Origin: Spirochaetales bacterium
GTDB lineage: Bacteria > Spirochaetota > Spirochaetia > SZUA-6 > DRHE01
Reading direction: 5' to 3'
Assembly: GCA_030615505.1 (NCBI GenBank)
Contig: JAUWZD010000027.1
Coordinates: 1-48,028 of the forward strand
DNA length: 48,028 bases
Numbering within the stretch: position 1 is the stretch's first letter; each line of letters begins with the position of its first letter. A program made the position numbers and the translations under genes. Positions 16,182 to 25,250 of the stretch are shown one piece after another. The notes beneath the pieces were generated by a model. The model saw only the letters and a list, made by a program, of their open reading frames with translations, had not been told where the DNA came from and ran no database searches.

Positions 16182-17270
16182 ATGACAGGATCTATCGTAT
16201 TTACAGGAGGCGGAACGGGCGGGCATATTTTCCCTGCCTTAGCAGTATTGGAAGAGCTTTCTAAGAACTGGCATGGAAGAATAGTATGGATCGGATCATT
16301 TTCAGGGATGGAGAAATCTATTTTAAAAAAGAGAAAAATTCCCTATTACGGCATTCCCACAGGCAAATTGAGGCGATATCTGTCCTTTCAGAACATTTCG
16401 GATATATTCAGAATATTTGGCGGTATCATGGTGTCATTCTTTATTTTTTTTAAAGAAAAACCATCATTAATATTTTCTAAGGGAGGTTACGTTACTGTTC
16501 CCCCTGTATTTGCCGCATCTGTTCTAGGAATACCTGTATTCACCCATGAATCGGATCTGGACCCGGGTCTGGCAACCAGAATAAACGCCCGTTTTGCTGA
16601 GAAGATATTAATTTCCTTTAATGAAACTGTTTCCTTTTTCAAGAAAAACATCCATCATAAAATTATACATACTGGAAATCCGATACGTACAGGACTTTTA
16701 AAAGGCGATCCCGATCTGGGAAGGAAAATTGTAGGATGCCCGGAGGATCTGCCTATGCTGTTAGTGCTTGGAGGCAGCCAGGGATCTGTATTTATAAACA
16801 GTTTAATCATTCAAGCCCTTGGGGAGCTGACTAAAACATGCTTTGTGGTTCACCAGATGGGCCCAATTAATTATAAGGATAACAGGCATGCGAAATATTT
16901 CGCTGCCCCTTTCTTTACAGAGGAACTGCCCCATCTAATGGCTGCGGCTGACTTAGTAGTTTGCCGTTCCGGGGCCAACACTCTCTGGGAACTTGCCGCC
17001 TTGGGCAAGCCGTCAATACTTATTCCACTCTCACAGGCGGCCAGCAGGGGAGATCAGATTAAGAATGCTGAGTTTTTTGCACAGAACAAGGCGGCGATTT
17101 TAATTTATGAGCAGGATGTAACGAGCAGAATGCTTCTCAAAAATGTAAGGGATCTTCTCGATAATAAAAACAGTCTTGAAAAGATGAGTGAGAGGGTTCA
17201 ATCATTGAGTCTCCCTGATTCAGCCTCAAGAATTGCAGAATTACTCCGGAAAAGGAGCATGATACGGTAG
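16182..17270 (+). CDS. murG: UDP-N-acetylglucosamine transferase MurG (lipid II synthase)
   Basis: 362 aa. VFTGGGTGGHIFPALAV is the N-terminal glycine-rich loop, FSKGGYVTVPPVFAA and FTHESDLDPGLATRINA the acceptor-side motifs, VLGGSQGS and VVCRSGANTLWELAALGKPSILIPL the UDP-GlcNAc-binding G-loop and C-terminal motif. The enzyme adds GlcNAc to lipid I on the inner face of the cytoplasmic membrane. Length is normal. It is followed directly by the cvpA-like gene, whose likely ribosome site (AAAGGAG) lies within the end of murG. Confidence 0.95.
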   Translation: MTGSIVFTGGGTGGHIFPALAVLEELSKNWHGRIVWIGSFSGMEKSILKKRKIPYYGIPTGKLRRYLSFQNISDIFRIFGGIMVSFFIFFKEKPSLIFSKGGYVTVPPVFAASVLGIPVFTHESDLDPGLATRINARFAEKILISFNETVSFFKKNIHHKIIHTGNPIRTGLLKGDPDLGRKIVGCPEDLPMLLVLGGSQGSVFINSLIIQALGELTKTCFVVHQMGPINYKDNRHAKYFAAPFFTEELPHLMAAADLVVCRSGANTLWELAALGKPSILIPLSQAASRGDQIKNAEFFAQNKAAILIYEQDVTSRMLLKNVRDLLDNKNSLEKMSERVQSLSLPDSASRIAELLRKRSMIR

Positions 17271-17272
17271 AG

Positions 17273-17767
17273 ATAAACTTTACCTTTATCGACGTTGTTT
17301 TAGCCCTGCTGATTCTGGCTGCCGCAATTCGCGGAGCTTTCAGGGGATTCATAACAGAGGTGGGGTCCATGGCAGCTATAATTTTAGGGATTGGAGGGGC
17401 CATCTTCTTTTCAAAATCTCTGTCCATATTAATCGAAAATTACTTTGGCGAATCGATCTGGAATCAGGTAATTTCTTTTTTAGTTCTCTTTTTGTTAATT
17501 TATATTACTGTAAAGCTTTTAGAGAGCTTAATTCATAATATTTTCATAAAACTAAGTCTGGAAAGACTTGATAAGGCGCTTGGATTTTTTTTAGGAATTG
17601 CTGAAGGTTTTTTGCTGGTCTGTATTATACTTATTATTCTGAACTGGCAGCCTTTTTTTGAGATAAATTATCTTTTGGAGGATAGTCTGTTTGCTAAAAT
17701 CCTTTTTCCATTACTACCTTCCCCGGATCGAATTTTCAAATCACAGGTTTTTTTAAAAAATGCTTGA
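17273..17767 (+). CDS. cvpA: CvpA family membrane protein
   Basis: The frame reads NFTFIDVVLALLILAAAIRG, AFRGFITEVGSM and further hydrophobic helices, the CvpA pattern (fd....lill..a..G..rGf..e). The first ATG in frame (17360) or GTG (17351) would remove the first membrane helix. The upstream in-frame codons after the stop at 17216 contain no ATG, GTG or TTG. ATA at 17273 stands where ATG is expected (x-NFTFIDVV), behind AAAGGAG at 17251-17257. I mark 17273 as the likely ancestral start. CvpA proteins are linked to envelope integrity and colicin V production. It overlaps the next gene by 8 bases. Confidence 0.7.
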   Translation: MNFTFIDVVLALLILAAAIRGAFRGFITEVGSMAAIILGIGGAIFFSKSLSILIENYFGESIWNQVISFLVLFLLIYITVKLLESLIHNIFIKLSLERLDKALGFFLGIAEGFLLVCIILIILNWQPFFEINYLLEDSLFAKILFPLLPSPDRIFKSQVFLKNA

Positions 17768-19001
17768 TAATATAATCGGCCAGTGTAACACAGTCAGGAT
17801 ACTTAAAGAGGAACTTAAAGAGAAAAAGCTCCCCTCCGCAATCCTCTTTCACGGACCCCCATTTTCTGCCAAGCTGTCAACAGCTTTAGAGATTGCCAGG
17901 GTCTTAACCTGTGAAGAGGGACATGGAGATTGGTCATGCACATGCGCTTCTTGTAGAAGACAGAGAGTGCTTACGCACCCCTATACACTGCTTCTGGGTT
18001 CACATTATTTTGACATAGAGATTCTTGCGTCTTCAGATGTTTTACGCAGGACAAGAAAGCTTTCCGCTCAGTACCTTTTTATTAGAGCGGTCAGGAAGCT
18101 TACACGCAGATATGACCCGATTATCTGGGAAGGCAATGAATCAAAAGTAAGGGCTTTGCAGCCGATCATTTCCGAAGTTGAGGAGCGACTGGATCTCCTT
18201 TCTCCTGAATACTCTTCATCCCCTCTCCCGGAAGGGGATGAGCTTGAAAATGAGCTTGAAAGAATAGAGAGTCTCTGCGGCAAGCTCCAGAAACCGCTGA
18301 GTGCAGATAATATCCCCATAGACCATATACGGAGGGCGACCTACTGGATGCATATGTCCACATCCGCATCCACAGGAACAGGCGCCGGGGGGAGGCGGAA
18401 AATTATCATACTGGAAAATGCAGATAAGATGTATGATGCTTCAAGCAATTCACTGCTTAAAATCTTAGAGGAGCCTCCGCCCGAAGTCTATTTAATACTG
18501 ATCACAACCCGGAAAGGTGCGATTATTCCCACTATACGCTCCAGGATACGACCATATACATTTGTAGAGCGGAGCTCAGTAGAAGCCAGGGAGGTTCTCA
18601 AACGGATTTTTCGTGAGGATATGGACGAATACAGCAGCTTACGGGAATATTTTTTATTCTGGAAGGACGTAAATCCCAAACAGCTTAAAACACTGGCCAG
18701 GAGATTTGTTGAGTCTATTGTAAAAGCCCGTACAGAGAAAGATGAAGAGGAAGCAGCCAATATCTTGAAGGAGATGGAACCGCTTTCCTCTCCCAAATTA
18801 TCTAAGGAGATGCTGACCTTATTCTTTGAAGAACTTTTAATTCAACTTCGTATTCTGTTAAAAGAGGATGGTATCAGTACTGTTCAACTTGAACGATGGA
18901 ACCACTACATCCGAGAGCATAATACATCTTTAAATCGGTTTAATCAGAATCCAAGCTTGGTTTTGGAATCCCTTTATTATAATATTAGAGCAATATCATG
19001 A
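17760..19001 (+). CDS. holB: DNA polymerase III clamp-loader subunit, delta'-like
   Basis: 413 aa. IGQCNTVRILKEELK and LPSAILFHGPP start an AAA+ clamp-loader domain; the Walker A reads GPPFSAKLS, without the second Gly, as in delta' subunits that do not hydrolyse ATP. A zinc-like group CTCASCRR follows, then KIIILENADKMYDASSNSLL, KILEEPP and RSRI. The insert between residues 120 and 200 is longer than in E. coli HolB. It works with DnaX to load the beta clamp. The start overlaps cvpA and its TGA overlaps the histidine kinase ATG. Confidence 0.8.
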   Translation: MLDNIIGQCNTVRILKEELKEKKLPSAILFHGPPFSAKLSTALEIARVLTCEEGHGDWSCTCASCRRQRVLTHPYTLLLGSHYFDIEILASSDVLRRTRKLSAQYLFIRAVRKLTRRYDPIIWEGNESKVRALQPIISEVEERLDLLSPEYSSSPLPEGDELENELERIESLCGKLQKPLSADNIPIDHIRRATYWMHMSTSASTGTGAGGRRKIIILENADKMYDASSNSLLKILEEPPPEVYLILITTRKGAIIPTIRSRIRPYTFVERSSVEAREVLKRIFREDMDEYSSLREYFLFWKDVNPKQLKTLARRFVESIVKARTEKDEEEAANILKEMEPLSSPKLSKEMLTLFFEELLIQLRILLKEDGISTVQLERWNHYIREHNTSLNRFNQNPSLVLESLYYNIRAIS

Positions 19002-20164
19002 GACGATTTCTTCAAAAGGCTTTAGACAAAATTGATAAGATGGACCGGGGTAGAATACATTCGCTTCTCTGCAACATTGCTTCAGAGATTGATCTGCTTG
19101 AAATGGTCTTAGATTCTATGACCGATGGAGTGGTGGTCACAAACCGGCAGCATCGGATTATTGTATTCAATAAGTCCTCAGAGAGAATGTTACCGTTCAA
19201 TAAAGCAGAGCTCTCTGAAAAGATTGTTTGGGAGGTCATCAGGGACAGGGAAATTTCTCTCTTTTTCAAGGATAATCTAGAAAATCAGGACAGTGTGATT
19301 GATAAAGAATTTACACTGAACAATGGATTCCTAAAAACTCTCTCTCTGAGCATCATGCCCCTGGTGAGAGAGGGAAGGATTCAGGGAAATGTAATTCACA
19401 TAGAGGATGTCACGGAGAAAAGGGCCAGAGAGGAAAGGCTTAGAAGAGCTGAAAGTCTGGCTGCTTTAACTACCCTTGCTGCGGGTGTTGCTCATGAGAT
19501 TAAAAATCCCCTGGCTTCCATCGGCATACATCTGCAGTTGATAGAGAAGAAGATGGAGGGTAAAAGGAGGATTTATACCGATTATATTAATGATTTTATA
19601 TCGATCATCAAAGAAGAAGTAGATCGGCTGAACCGGATCGTTGTTGATTTTCTGTTTGCAGTTCGACCTATAAATACCGTATTGGAGGAAGGTGATCTGA
19701 ATCGCGTGGTCAGGGAACTACTGGAATTCTTAAAATTCGAGCTTGAAGAGGAAGGAATTGAAGTAGTGATTGATCTTCCGGATCATATTCCGAAGATCCG
19801 TCTTGATGAAAAATATATGAAGCAGGCGCTTTTGAATATTATCAAGAACGCGATTTCCGCCATGCCGGACGGGGGCACCTTAAGAATAGAAACTCTCTGC
19901 AGGGGCGGAGAACTGCACTTAAGAATCAGTGATACCGGAGTGGGGATCCAGGAAAAAAACATGGCTAAGATCTTTGAACCCTATTTTACAACCAAAGATT
20001 TCGGATCGGGATTAGGACTGACCTTAGTCTATAAAATTGTTAAAGAGCATATGGGTGATATTTCTGTTAGCTCCAAGCAGGAGAAAGGTACCACCTTTGA
20101 TTTGAGCTTTCCGATACCTCAAAAAGAGAAGCGATTGATTGGCTATGAAGGGGAAGCGATGTGA
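18998..20164 (+). CDS. NtrB-type histidine kinase with PAS domain
   Basis: 388 aa. Residues 35-140 form a PAS sensor (SMTDGVVVTNRQHRIIVFNK). GVAHEIKNPLASI contains the phosphorylated His166, followed by the ATPase boxes NIIKNAISAMPDGG, DTGVGI, PYFTTK and GSGLGLTL. There are no membrane segments, so it is a soluble sensor. The gene overlaps the holB-like stop by 4 bases and the partner regulator by 4 bases (ATGTGA); the kinase and the sigma-54 activator form one two-component pair. Confidence 0.9.
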   Translation: MRRFLQKALDKIDKMDRGRIHSLLCNIASEIDLLEMVLDSMTDGVVVTNRQHRIIVFNKSSERMLPFNKAELSEKIVWEVIRDREISLFFKDNLENQDSVIDKEFTLNNGFLKTLSLSIMPLVREGRIQGNVIHIEDVTEKRAREERLRRAESLAALTTLAAGVAHEIKNPLASIGIHLQLIEKKMEGKRRIYTDYINDFISIIKEEVDRLNRIVVDFLFAVRPINTVLEEGDLNRVVRELLEFLKFELEEEGIEVVIDLPDHIPKIRLDEKYMKQALLNIIKNAISAMPDGGTLRIETLCRGGELHLRISDTGVGIQEKNMAKIFEPYFTTKDFGSGLGLTLVYKIVKEHMGDISVSSKQEKGTTFDLSFPIPQKEKRLIGYEGEAM

Positions 20165-21519
20165 AATACAACATAATAGTCGTGGACGATGAAAAGAATA
20201 TTCGAGAGGGTCTGGGCAGATTTCTTGAAATGGACGGATATAAGGTATTCCTGGCCGCAGATGGAAAAGAGGCTTTAGATATAATCAACCGTGGGGATAT
20301 CGATTTAGTATTAACGGATCTGAAAATGCCCAATCTCTCCGGCGAGGAGCTTTTAAAGCAGACTACGAGTAGCTATCCGGGTTTACCGGTAATTATTCTT
20401 ACAGGTCACGGAACTATCGAAAATGCTGTTGCAGCTATGCGGGACGGAGCCTACGATTATCTGACAAAACCGGTCAATATGGATCGTTTACCTCTTCTAG
20501 TTAAACGGGCCCTTTCCAATAGAGAGCTCATGCTTCAACATAGAGCCCTTCAGGAAGAGCTCCAAAAGAAGAGCCAATTTTCCAACATAATCGGTAAAAG
20601 TGATCTCATGAAGAAAATCTTCGAAAAAGTCAAACAGGTTGCTCCTACCAAGGCTTCAGTGCTCATTACCGGCGAGAGCGGGGTGGGAAAAGAGATGATT
20701 GCCGATGCTCTGCACTATAATTCCCCCAGGAAGGGAAAACCTTTTATTAAAGTACACTGCGCAGCCCTTACCGAAACTCTGCTGGAGAGTGAACTGTTCG
20801 GTCACGAAAGAGGCGCCTTTACCGGCGCTTTTGCAAGGAAGAGGGGCCGATTCGAGCTAGCCCATACGGGCACCATATTTTTAGATGAGATTGGTGATAT
20901 CAGTCAGAGCCTTCAAATTAAGCTTTTAAGGGTTCTTCAGGATAAAACATTCGAGAGAGTAGGAGGGGAGGATACCCTTGAAGTGGATGTCCGTGTGATT
21001 GCAGCTACAAATAGAGATTTAAAAGAAGAGATTAGTAATGGCAATTTCAGAGAGGATCTCTATTACCGTTTAAACGTGATAAATATCCACATCCCCCCCC
21101 TGCGGGCACGTACGGACGATATCCCCCTTTTAGTTGCAGCCTTTTTAAAAGAAACTTCAGTGGAGAATGATAAGAACATTGAGGGAATTGATCCCAAAGC
21201 CCGGATGACCCTGTACAATTACTCCTGGCCGGGAAATGTCAGGGAACTGCGCAACTGCATTGAGAGTGCCGTGGTTATGGCGAAAGGGAGCATTATTACA
21301 CTTGATGATCTTCCTCCGGATATACGTACTGACTCCGAGGCTAATTACATCAAGTTATCCACGGGTATCAGGCTTGCCGAAGGGGAGAAGGAAATTATTC
21401 GCTCCACCTTGAATCAGCAGAAGGGCAATAAAACAAAAACCGCTGAGATTCTGGGTATAGGCAGAAAAACCCTGCATAGAAAGATCAGTGAGTATGGACT
21501 TAAGGAAAGTCTATTATAA
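20161..21519 (+). CDS. Sigma-54-dependent response regulator (NtrC family)
   Basis: 452 aa from GTG 20161. The receiver has NIIVVDDE, LTDLKMP (Asp53) and LTKPV (Lys103). The AAA+ domain has GESGVGKE (Walker A, 171-178), HERGAFTGAF with the sigma-54-contacting GAFTGA loop (218-223), GTIFLDEIGD and the R-finger region. The C-terminus is a Fis-type helix-turn-helix (GNKTKTAEILGIGRKTLHRK). It activates sigma-54 promoters when phosphorylated by the kinase just upstream. Targets are not evident in this window. Confidence 0.95.
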   Translation: MKYNIIVVDDEKNIREGLGRFLEMDGYKVFLAADGKEALDIINRGDIDLVLTDLKMPNLSGEELLKQTTSSYPGLPVIILTGHGTIENAVAAMRDGAYDYLTKPVNMDRLPLLVKRALSNRELMLQHRALQEELQKKSQFSNIIGKSDLMKKIFEKVKQVAPTKASVLITGESGVGKEMIADALHYNSPRKGKPFIKVHCAALTETLLESELFGHERGAFTGAFARKRGRFELAHTGTIFLDEIGDISQSLQIKLLRVLQDKTFERVGGEDTLEVDVRVIAATNRDLKEEISNGNFREDLYYRLNVINIHIPPLRARTDDIPLLVAAFLKETSVENDKNIEGIDPKARMTLYNYSWPGNVRELRNCIESAVVMAKGSIITLDDLPPDIRTDSEANYIKLSTGIRLAEGEKEIIRSTLNQQKGNKTKTAEILGIGRKTLHRKISEYGLKESLL

Positions 21520-21540
21520 GCAGACTCATGTAAGTGACGG

Positions 21541-21563
21541 AACGAGGGTTTAGCTTCCTCGTT
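21541..21563. terminator. Hairpin between convergent genes
   Basis: AACGAGG (21541-21547) and CCTCGTT (21557-21563) form a 7-bp stem with a 9-base loop, spanning the stop codon of the minus-strand transferase gene and lying 21 bases after the regulator stop. T-runs are short on both sides, so it may be a weak bidirectional terminator. Confidence 0.35.
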
Positions 21564-22686
21564 TACGCTTATCTATAGAAGGATGAGTATTTACGCTCTC
21601 ATTATTAAATGGTTGAGTCCTGGACAGGCGTTTTTTTAATCCCAGGTAGCTCAAAGCCCAGTAACCAACCAGGCTCCCAACCCATACGACTAAAACTAAA
21701 TAGACATTCATTTCCTTAGGCAGGATAACGGAGGTTATAGATACAATTCCCAGGTAGAGGCAGATACCGTAGAGCACGCTCAAAATCTGCCGTTCACTTA
21801 AGCCGATATCAAGAAGCTTATGATGAATATGCTGTTTGTCAGGTGAAATAATTGGCCGTTTTTGTTTCAACCTGCGAATAATAGCCGCTGCGGTATCAAT
21901 AATGGGAATCATGAGGAGTGTGATGGGAACTATCAATGTTCCAAAGGCAGAGGCCTTAGAAATTCCCATCAAAGGTAGTACAGCAAGAGTAAAACCCAAA
22001 AACAGGCTTCCCGAATCTCCCATAAAGATTTTAGCCGGCGGGAAGTTAAAGAATAGGAAACCTATTACAGAACCAAAGAGGGCAAATGCAAAAATTGCAG
22101 TATTCGGAACACCCTGAATGAGTGCAATAACGCCCATAGAAAAGGCTGCAAACGCACAGATCCCGCCTGCCAATCCATCCATACCGTCAATCAGATTTAC
22201 GGCATTGCTGATGCCGACTATCCATATTATGGTAACCGGGTAAGCCAGGATGCCCAGTGGGATTGAGCCGATATATGGTATGGTGATGGAACTAATCAAA
22301 TAGCCGCCTGCGGTCACAATGGCTGCGGAGGCTAATTGCAAAAAGAATTTTAAGAGCGCCTTCAGATTTTTAAAGTCGTCGTATAAACCGAACAGATGAA
22401 TAAGCATCATACCGAGAAGAGCCATAATAATACTGAAATTGAATGGCGGAGCAGATTTACCACGGGCTAATAAGAGGAATAGAATGGGAGTCAGAATAGA
22501 TGCTGCTACAAATGAAATAAAGAGTCCGGAACCACCCAGCCGGGGAATCAGCCCGGTATGGATTTTTCTTCTATCAGGAAGATCGTACCATTTGAATCTA
22601 TGTGATAATCTGATAATAATTGGAATTAATACAATATTGATTAAACACGCAATTACTGCTGCTGATCCTGCTGCTAAAACGGTCAT
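21550..22686 (-). CDS. Undecaprenyl-phosphate sugar-1-phosphate transferase (WecA/TagO family)
   Basis: 378 aa polytopic membrane protein. YDLPDRRKIHTGLIPRLGG is the N-terminal cytoplasmic loop, HLFGLYDDFKNL the DD motif, GISNAVNLIDGMDGLAGG the catalytic N..NLIDG.DGLA loop, FMGDSGS the third motif and DKQHIHHKLLDIGLSERQ the HIHH motif typical of WecA/TagO rather than MraY. It transfers a sugar-1-phosphate, commonly GlcNAc-1-P, to undecaprenyl phosphate to start a surface polysaccharide. It lies 63 bases downstream of the J-domain gene and may be part of the lysine-riboswitch transcription unit. Confidence 0.85.
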   Translation of the reverse strand: MTVLAAGSAAVIACLINIVLIPIIIRLSHRFKWYDLPDRRKIHTGLIPRLGGSGLFISFVAASILTPILFLLLARGKSAPPFNFSIIMALLGMMLIHLFGLYDDFKNLKALLKFFLQLASAAIVTAGGYLISSITIPYIGSIPLGILAYPVTIIWIVGISNAVNLIDGMDGLAGGICAFAAFSMGVIALIQGVPNTAIFAFALFGSVIGFLFFNFPPAKIFMGDSGSLFLGFTLAVLPLMGISKASAFGTLIVPITLLMIPIIDTAAAIIRRLKQKRPIISPDKQHIHHKLLDIGLSERQILSVLYGICLYLGIVSITSVILPKEMNVYLVLVVWVGSLVGYWALSYLGLKKRLSRTQPFNNESVNTHPSIDKRKRGS

Positions 22687-22749
22687 CTATATTAAGTATA
22701 GCACCTTTTATTTATATTTTAAAGAAGGTATATGAAAAGGATCATCATG

Positions 22750-23163
22750 TCAATGTGGGCGGCCGGCATAGTATTTCCTGTCGAAATCTTTTATTCTTTG
22801 AAAAGATTCATTTATTTTCTGGGTAATTTGAGTAGCTAGCTGTTGTTTTTTAGGATCTGAAGCAAAATGGTCCGGGTGATAGTGCTTCAGAAGATTTTTA
22901 TAGGAGCTCTTCACTTCTTCAAAAGGAGTGCCGGGCGGTACCTCCAGATTAATGTAATCTTGTTTCAATCTTTGATCAAACCCAGGCGGCGGGGTCCATG
23001 TTTGTCTATTATGGCCGAACCACCTCCTCTGCGTGGTCTGACCGGTTTTTAAATAATCATCCAGTTCTTCCCAGGCTTCCTGAAAATCAGGATCATAATT
23101 TTGAGAGTCCGTATTGAAAAATGAGCGCAAAAGCTCGGCTAAACGATCAAATAACCTATCCAC
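22750..23163 (-). CDS. Small J-domain protein (DnaJ-like)
   Basis: 137 aa. The C-terminal 65 residues form a J domain: INLEVPPGTPFEEVKSSYKN, LLKHYHPDHFAS with the HPD tripeptide, and a final helix. There is no G/F region, zinc centre or C-terminal domain. Such proteins stimulate a DnaK ATPase and give it a local target. The N-terminal 60 residues are unassigned. It starts about 35 bases downstream of dapL, in the same direction. Confidence 0.8.
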   Translation of the reverse strand: MDRLFDRLAELLRSFFNTDSQNYDPDFQEAWEELDDYLKTGQTTQRRWFGHNRQTWTPPPGFDQRLKQDYINLEVPPGTPFEEVKSSYKNLLKHYHPDHFASDPKKQQLATQITQKINESFQRIKDFDRKYYAGRPH

Positions 23164-23198
23164 ATTATACTCTTGGGTGAGAGTTTATTGTAATATTC

Positions 23199-24380
23199 TT
23201 AAAACCGCAAGGTCTTTAAGCGCCTGGCTGCTAGTAGAGTTTCTTTCATTGAAGGCACTAAAGCGAATCGGACATAGCCTTCTCCGGGATTATCTCCTTT
23301 TTCGGTTGCCTGAGATATCCAGGCTCCAGGCGTTGTAACGAGAGCAGTTTTTTCATCTAAAAGCAGAGTGGCAAATTCCAGGGAGTTCATTCCCCGGGGA
23401 ACCTTCTGCCAGATGTAAAGTGTGGATGCCGGTGTGCAGTCCTGGAGACCGGTTTTAACTAAGGCCTCACACAGGATATCCCGCTTCTCCCTGTATTCGG
23501 AACGGAAATGCTCTACATGATTTTCATCTGATAAAGCGGAGATAGCGCCGTCCTGAATAAAAGTGGGTGTGCCTGAGTCGATATTCGTTTTCACCTTCCT
23601 GAAATTAGCAATAAGCTCCGGGTCTCCCATTACCCATCCTATGCGGTAACAGGTCATGGCTGAGCGCTTAGAAAGTGAGTTAAAAACTAAGATACCGTCT
23701 TTAGCAATATTTAAAATAGAGATGGGAGGAATATCTGTAAAATATATTTCAGAGTAGGCTTCATCCGAGGCAATGATGATACCGTACTTTCTGGCGAAGG
23801 AGATTGCCTGGTTATAAAACTTCTCTCCGGCTACAGCTCCCGTAGGTGAATTGGGATAGTTAAGCCAGAGGAGTTTTGCTTTTTTTGCAATGTCTTCAGG
23901 AATTCCTGAGAAATCAATAAGAAAACCATTCGATTCATTTAAAGCCAATTGATAGGGAATTCCTTCGGCAAAAAGGGTCCCCCTGGAATAGGGTGGATAT
24001 CCGGGGGAGGGGCAGAGTACGTAGTCTCCGGGATCTATCACACCTTCATGTAAGTTAAAAACTGCTTCCTTGGATCCGATAGTTGTTGAGATCTCTGTTT
24101 GCGGATCTAAATCTATCCCAAAACGCCTGGCCGCCCATGAAGCGACGGCCTGACGGAATTCCAGTAAGCCGATATAACTTGGATAGCCGCTTCCCTTTCT
24201 TGCTTCCAGACCCTGGGCCGTGGCCTTTCGAATTATCTCCGGGGTTGGTTGAGTTGGGTCTCCCACTCCAAAATCGATCGGAGTTATTCCCCTGGCCTTT
24301 AGCTCCTCTACTCTTTTATTCACATCTTCAAAGGCGTATGAACCGATAGACTGAAGCCTCCCGGAAGCCTTGATCTTCAT
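23199..24380 (-). CDS. dapL: LL-diaminopimelate aminotransferase-type PLP enzyme
   Basis: 393 aa fold-type I aminotransferase. PIDFGVGDPTQPTPE at the N-terminus, NYPNSPTGAVA, IIASDEAYSEIYF and FNSLSKRSAMTCYRIGW with the PLP lysine, and GYVRFALV with the carboxylate-binding Arg are all present. The family includes DapL, which converts tetrahydrodipicolinate straight to LL-diaminopimelate, and the related DapC. The context decides: it overlaps the dapF-like gene (ATGA) in a unit preceded by a lysine riboswitch and asd. No dapD or dapE is in the window. Confidence 0.8.
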   Translation of the reverse strand: MKIKASGRLQSIGSYAFEDVNKRVEELKARGITPIDFGVGDPTQPTPEIIRKATAQGLEARKGSGYPSYIGLLEFRQAVASWAARRFGIDLDPQTEISTTIGSKEAVFNLHEGVIDPGDYVLCPSPGYPPYSRGTLFAEGIPYQLALNESNGFLIDFSGIPEDIAKKAKLLWLNYPNSPTGAVAGEKFYNQAISFARKYGIIIASDEAYSEIYFTDIPPISILNIAKDGILVFNSLSKRSAMTCYRIGWVMGDPELIANFRKVKTNIDSGTPTFIQDGAISALSDENHVEHFRSEYREKRDILCEALVKTGLQDCTPASTLYIWQKVPRGMNSLEFATLLLDEKTALVTTPGAWISQATEKGDNPGEGYVRFALVPSMKETLLAARRLKTLRF

Positions 24381-25228
24381 GTTTCTTCCTCGAATCCCTC
24401 TTCATAGTAGTAAGTACCTGTAAATACATAATCGGCAGGTCCGGTTACATAGAGGCAGTTATCTTCGTCCGACCAATGAATGAAGAGGTTGCCTACCTCA
24501 AGATGCACAAGGACCTGCCGATCAGCAAGGCCGTTAACAACGGAGGCTACAACTGAGGCGCAGGCTCCGGTTTCGGAGGCGGGGTTTTCTCCGGAATCCA
24601 TTTCCCATACTCGTAAACTCAGTTCCTCCCGGCTTATAACCCTGACCATATCGATGGTTGTGTCTTTAGCAAAACCGGATGAATTTTTTAATTTTCTTAA
24701 AAAATCGTTATGTTCATAGCCCGGAGGAAAGAATACAGCATGGGGACATCCCAAATAGACAGGTGTATAATTATAAACCCTGTCATCAATACTGATTGAG
24801 CGAGTAAATTCTTCATCGGAGCGTTCCTTAAGCTGGGTTTTATGGTCCCAGTACTGGGGCGGGCTGCTGCATATAATGATATTTCTGCTGTCAATAACAT
24901 CCAGATCATATATTTTTTGAGGTGTCTCAATTGCAAAGCAGTCTCCATGCACTAATCCGGCATCAAAGGCATATCTCCCGGCACACCGAAGAGCAAAAAG
25001 AGATGAAACAGCCGCAGAACCATCAGGATCGAGGCAGGTCAGTTTGAGTTTCCTTTCTGTACCGGTCTGTATAAGAGCCAAACCCTCAGCCCCCACACCA
25101 AAGCGCCTGCTGGTAATTTGAACAGCCAGATCCGTTAGAGGCGCATTATTAAGATCCGGATATTTTAGGGTATCCAGCAAAATATAATCCTGCCCACAGC
25201 TCTGCATTTTAAAAAATTCAATTTCCAT
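24377..25228 (-). CDS. DapF-fold protein lacking both catalytic cysteines
   Basis: 283 aa that follow diaminopimelate epimerase throughout (KM..., RRFGVGAEGL, LDPDGS, YLGCPHAVF, LRVWEM, SETGACASVVA, CLYVTGPADYVFTGT). The two-base mechanism of DapF needs two cysteines. In this protein the first motif, normally DGSxxxxCGNGxRC, reads DGSAAVSSLFALRC, with Ser76 at the Cys position and LFA for GNG. The second, ERGAGETxACGxGA, reads EMDSGENPASETGA, with Ser218 for Cys. Substrate-contact positions also differ: GLGND reads SCGQD, and GNPH reads GCPH. I therefore do not expect ordinary epimerase activity. It lies between asd and dapL with very short gaps, so it should be made with them. Confidence 0.85.
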   Translation of the reverse strand: MEIEFFKMQSCGQDYILLDTLKYPDLNNAPLTDLAVQITSRRFGVGAEGLALIQTGTERKLKLTCLDPDGSAAVSSLFALRCAGRYAFDAGLVHGDCFAIETPQKIYDLDVIDSRNIIICSSPPQYWDHKTQLKERSDEEFTRSISIDDRVYNYTPVYLGCPHAVFFPPGYEHNDFLRKLKNSSGFAKDTTIDMVRVISREELSLRVWEMDSGENPASETGACASVVASVVNGLADRQVLVHLEVGNLFIHWSDEDNCLYVTGPADYVFTGTYYYEEGFEEET

Positions 25229-25250
25229 TTATTTACTTTTAATTTTATTT

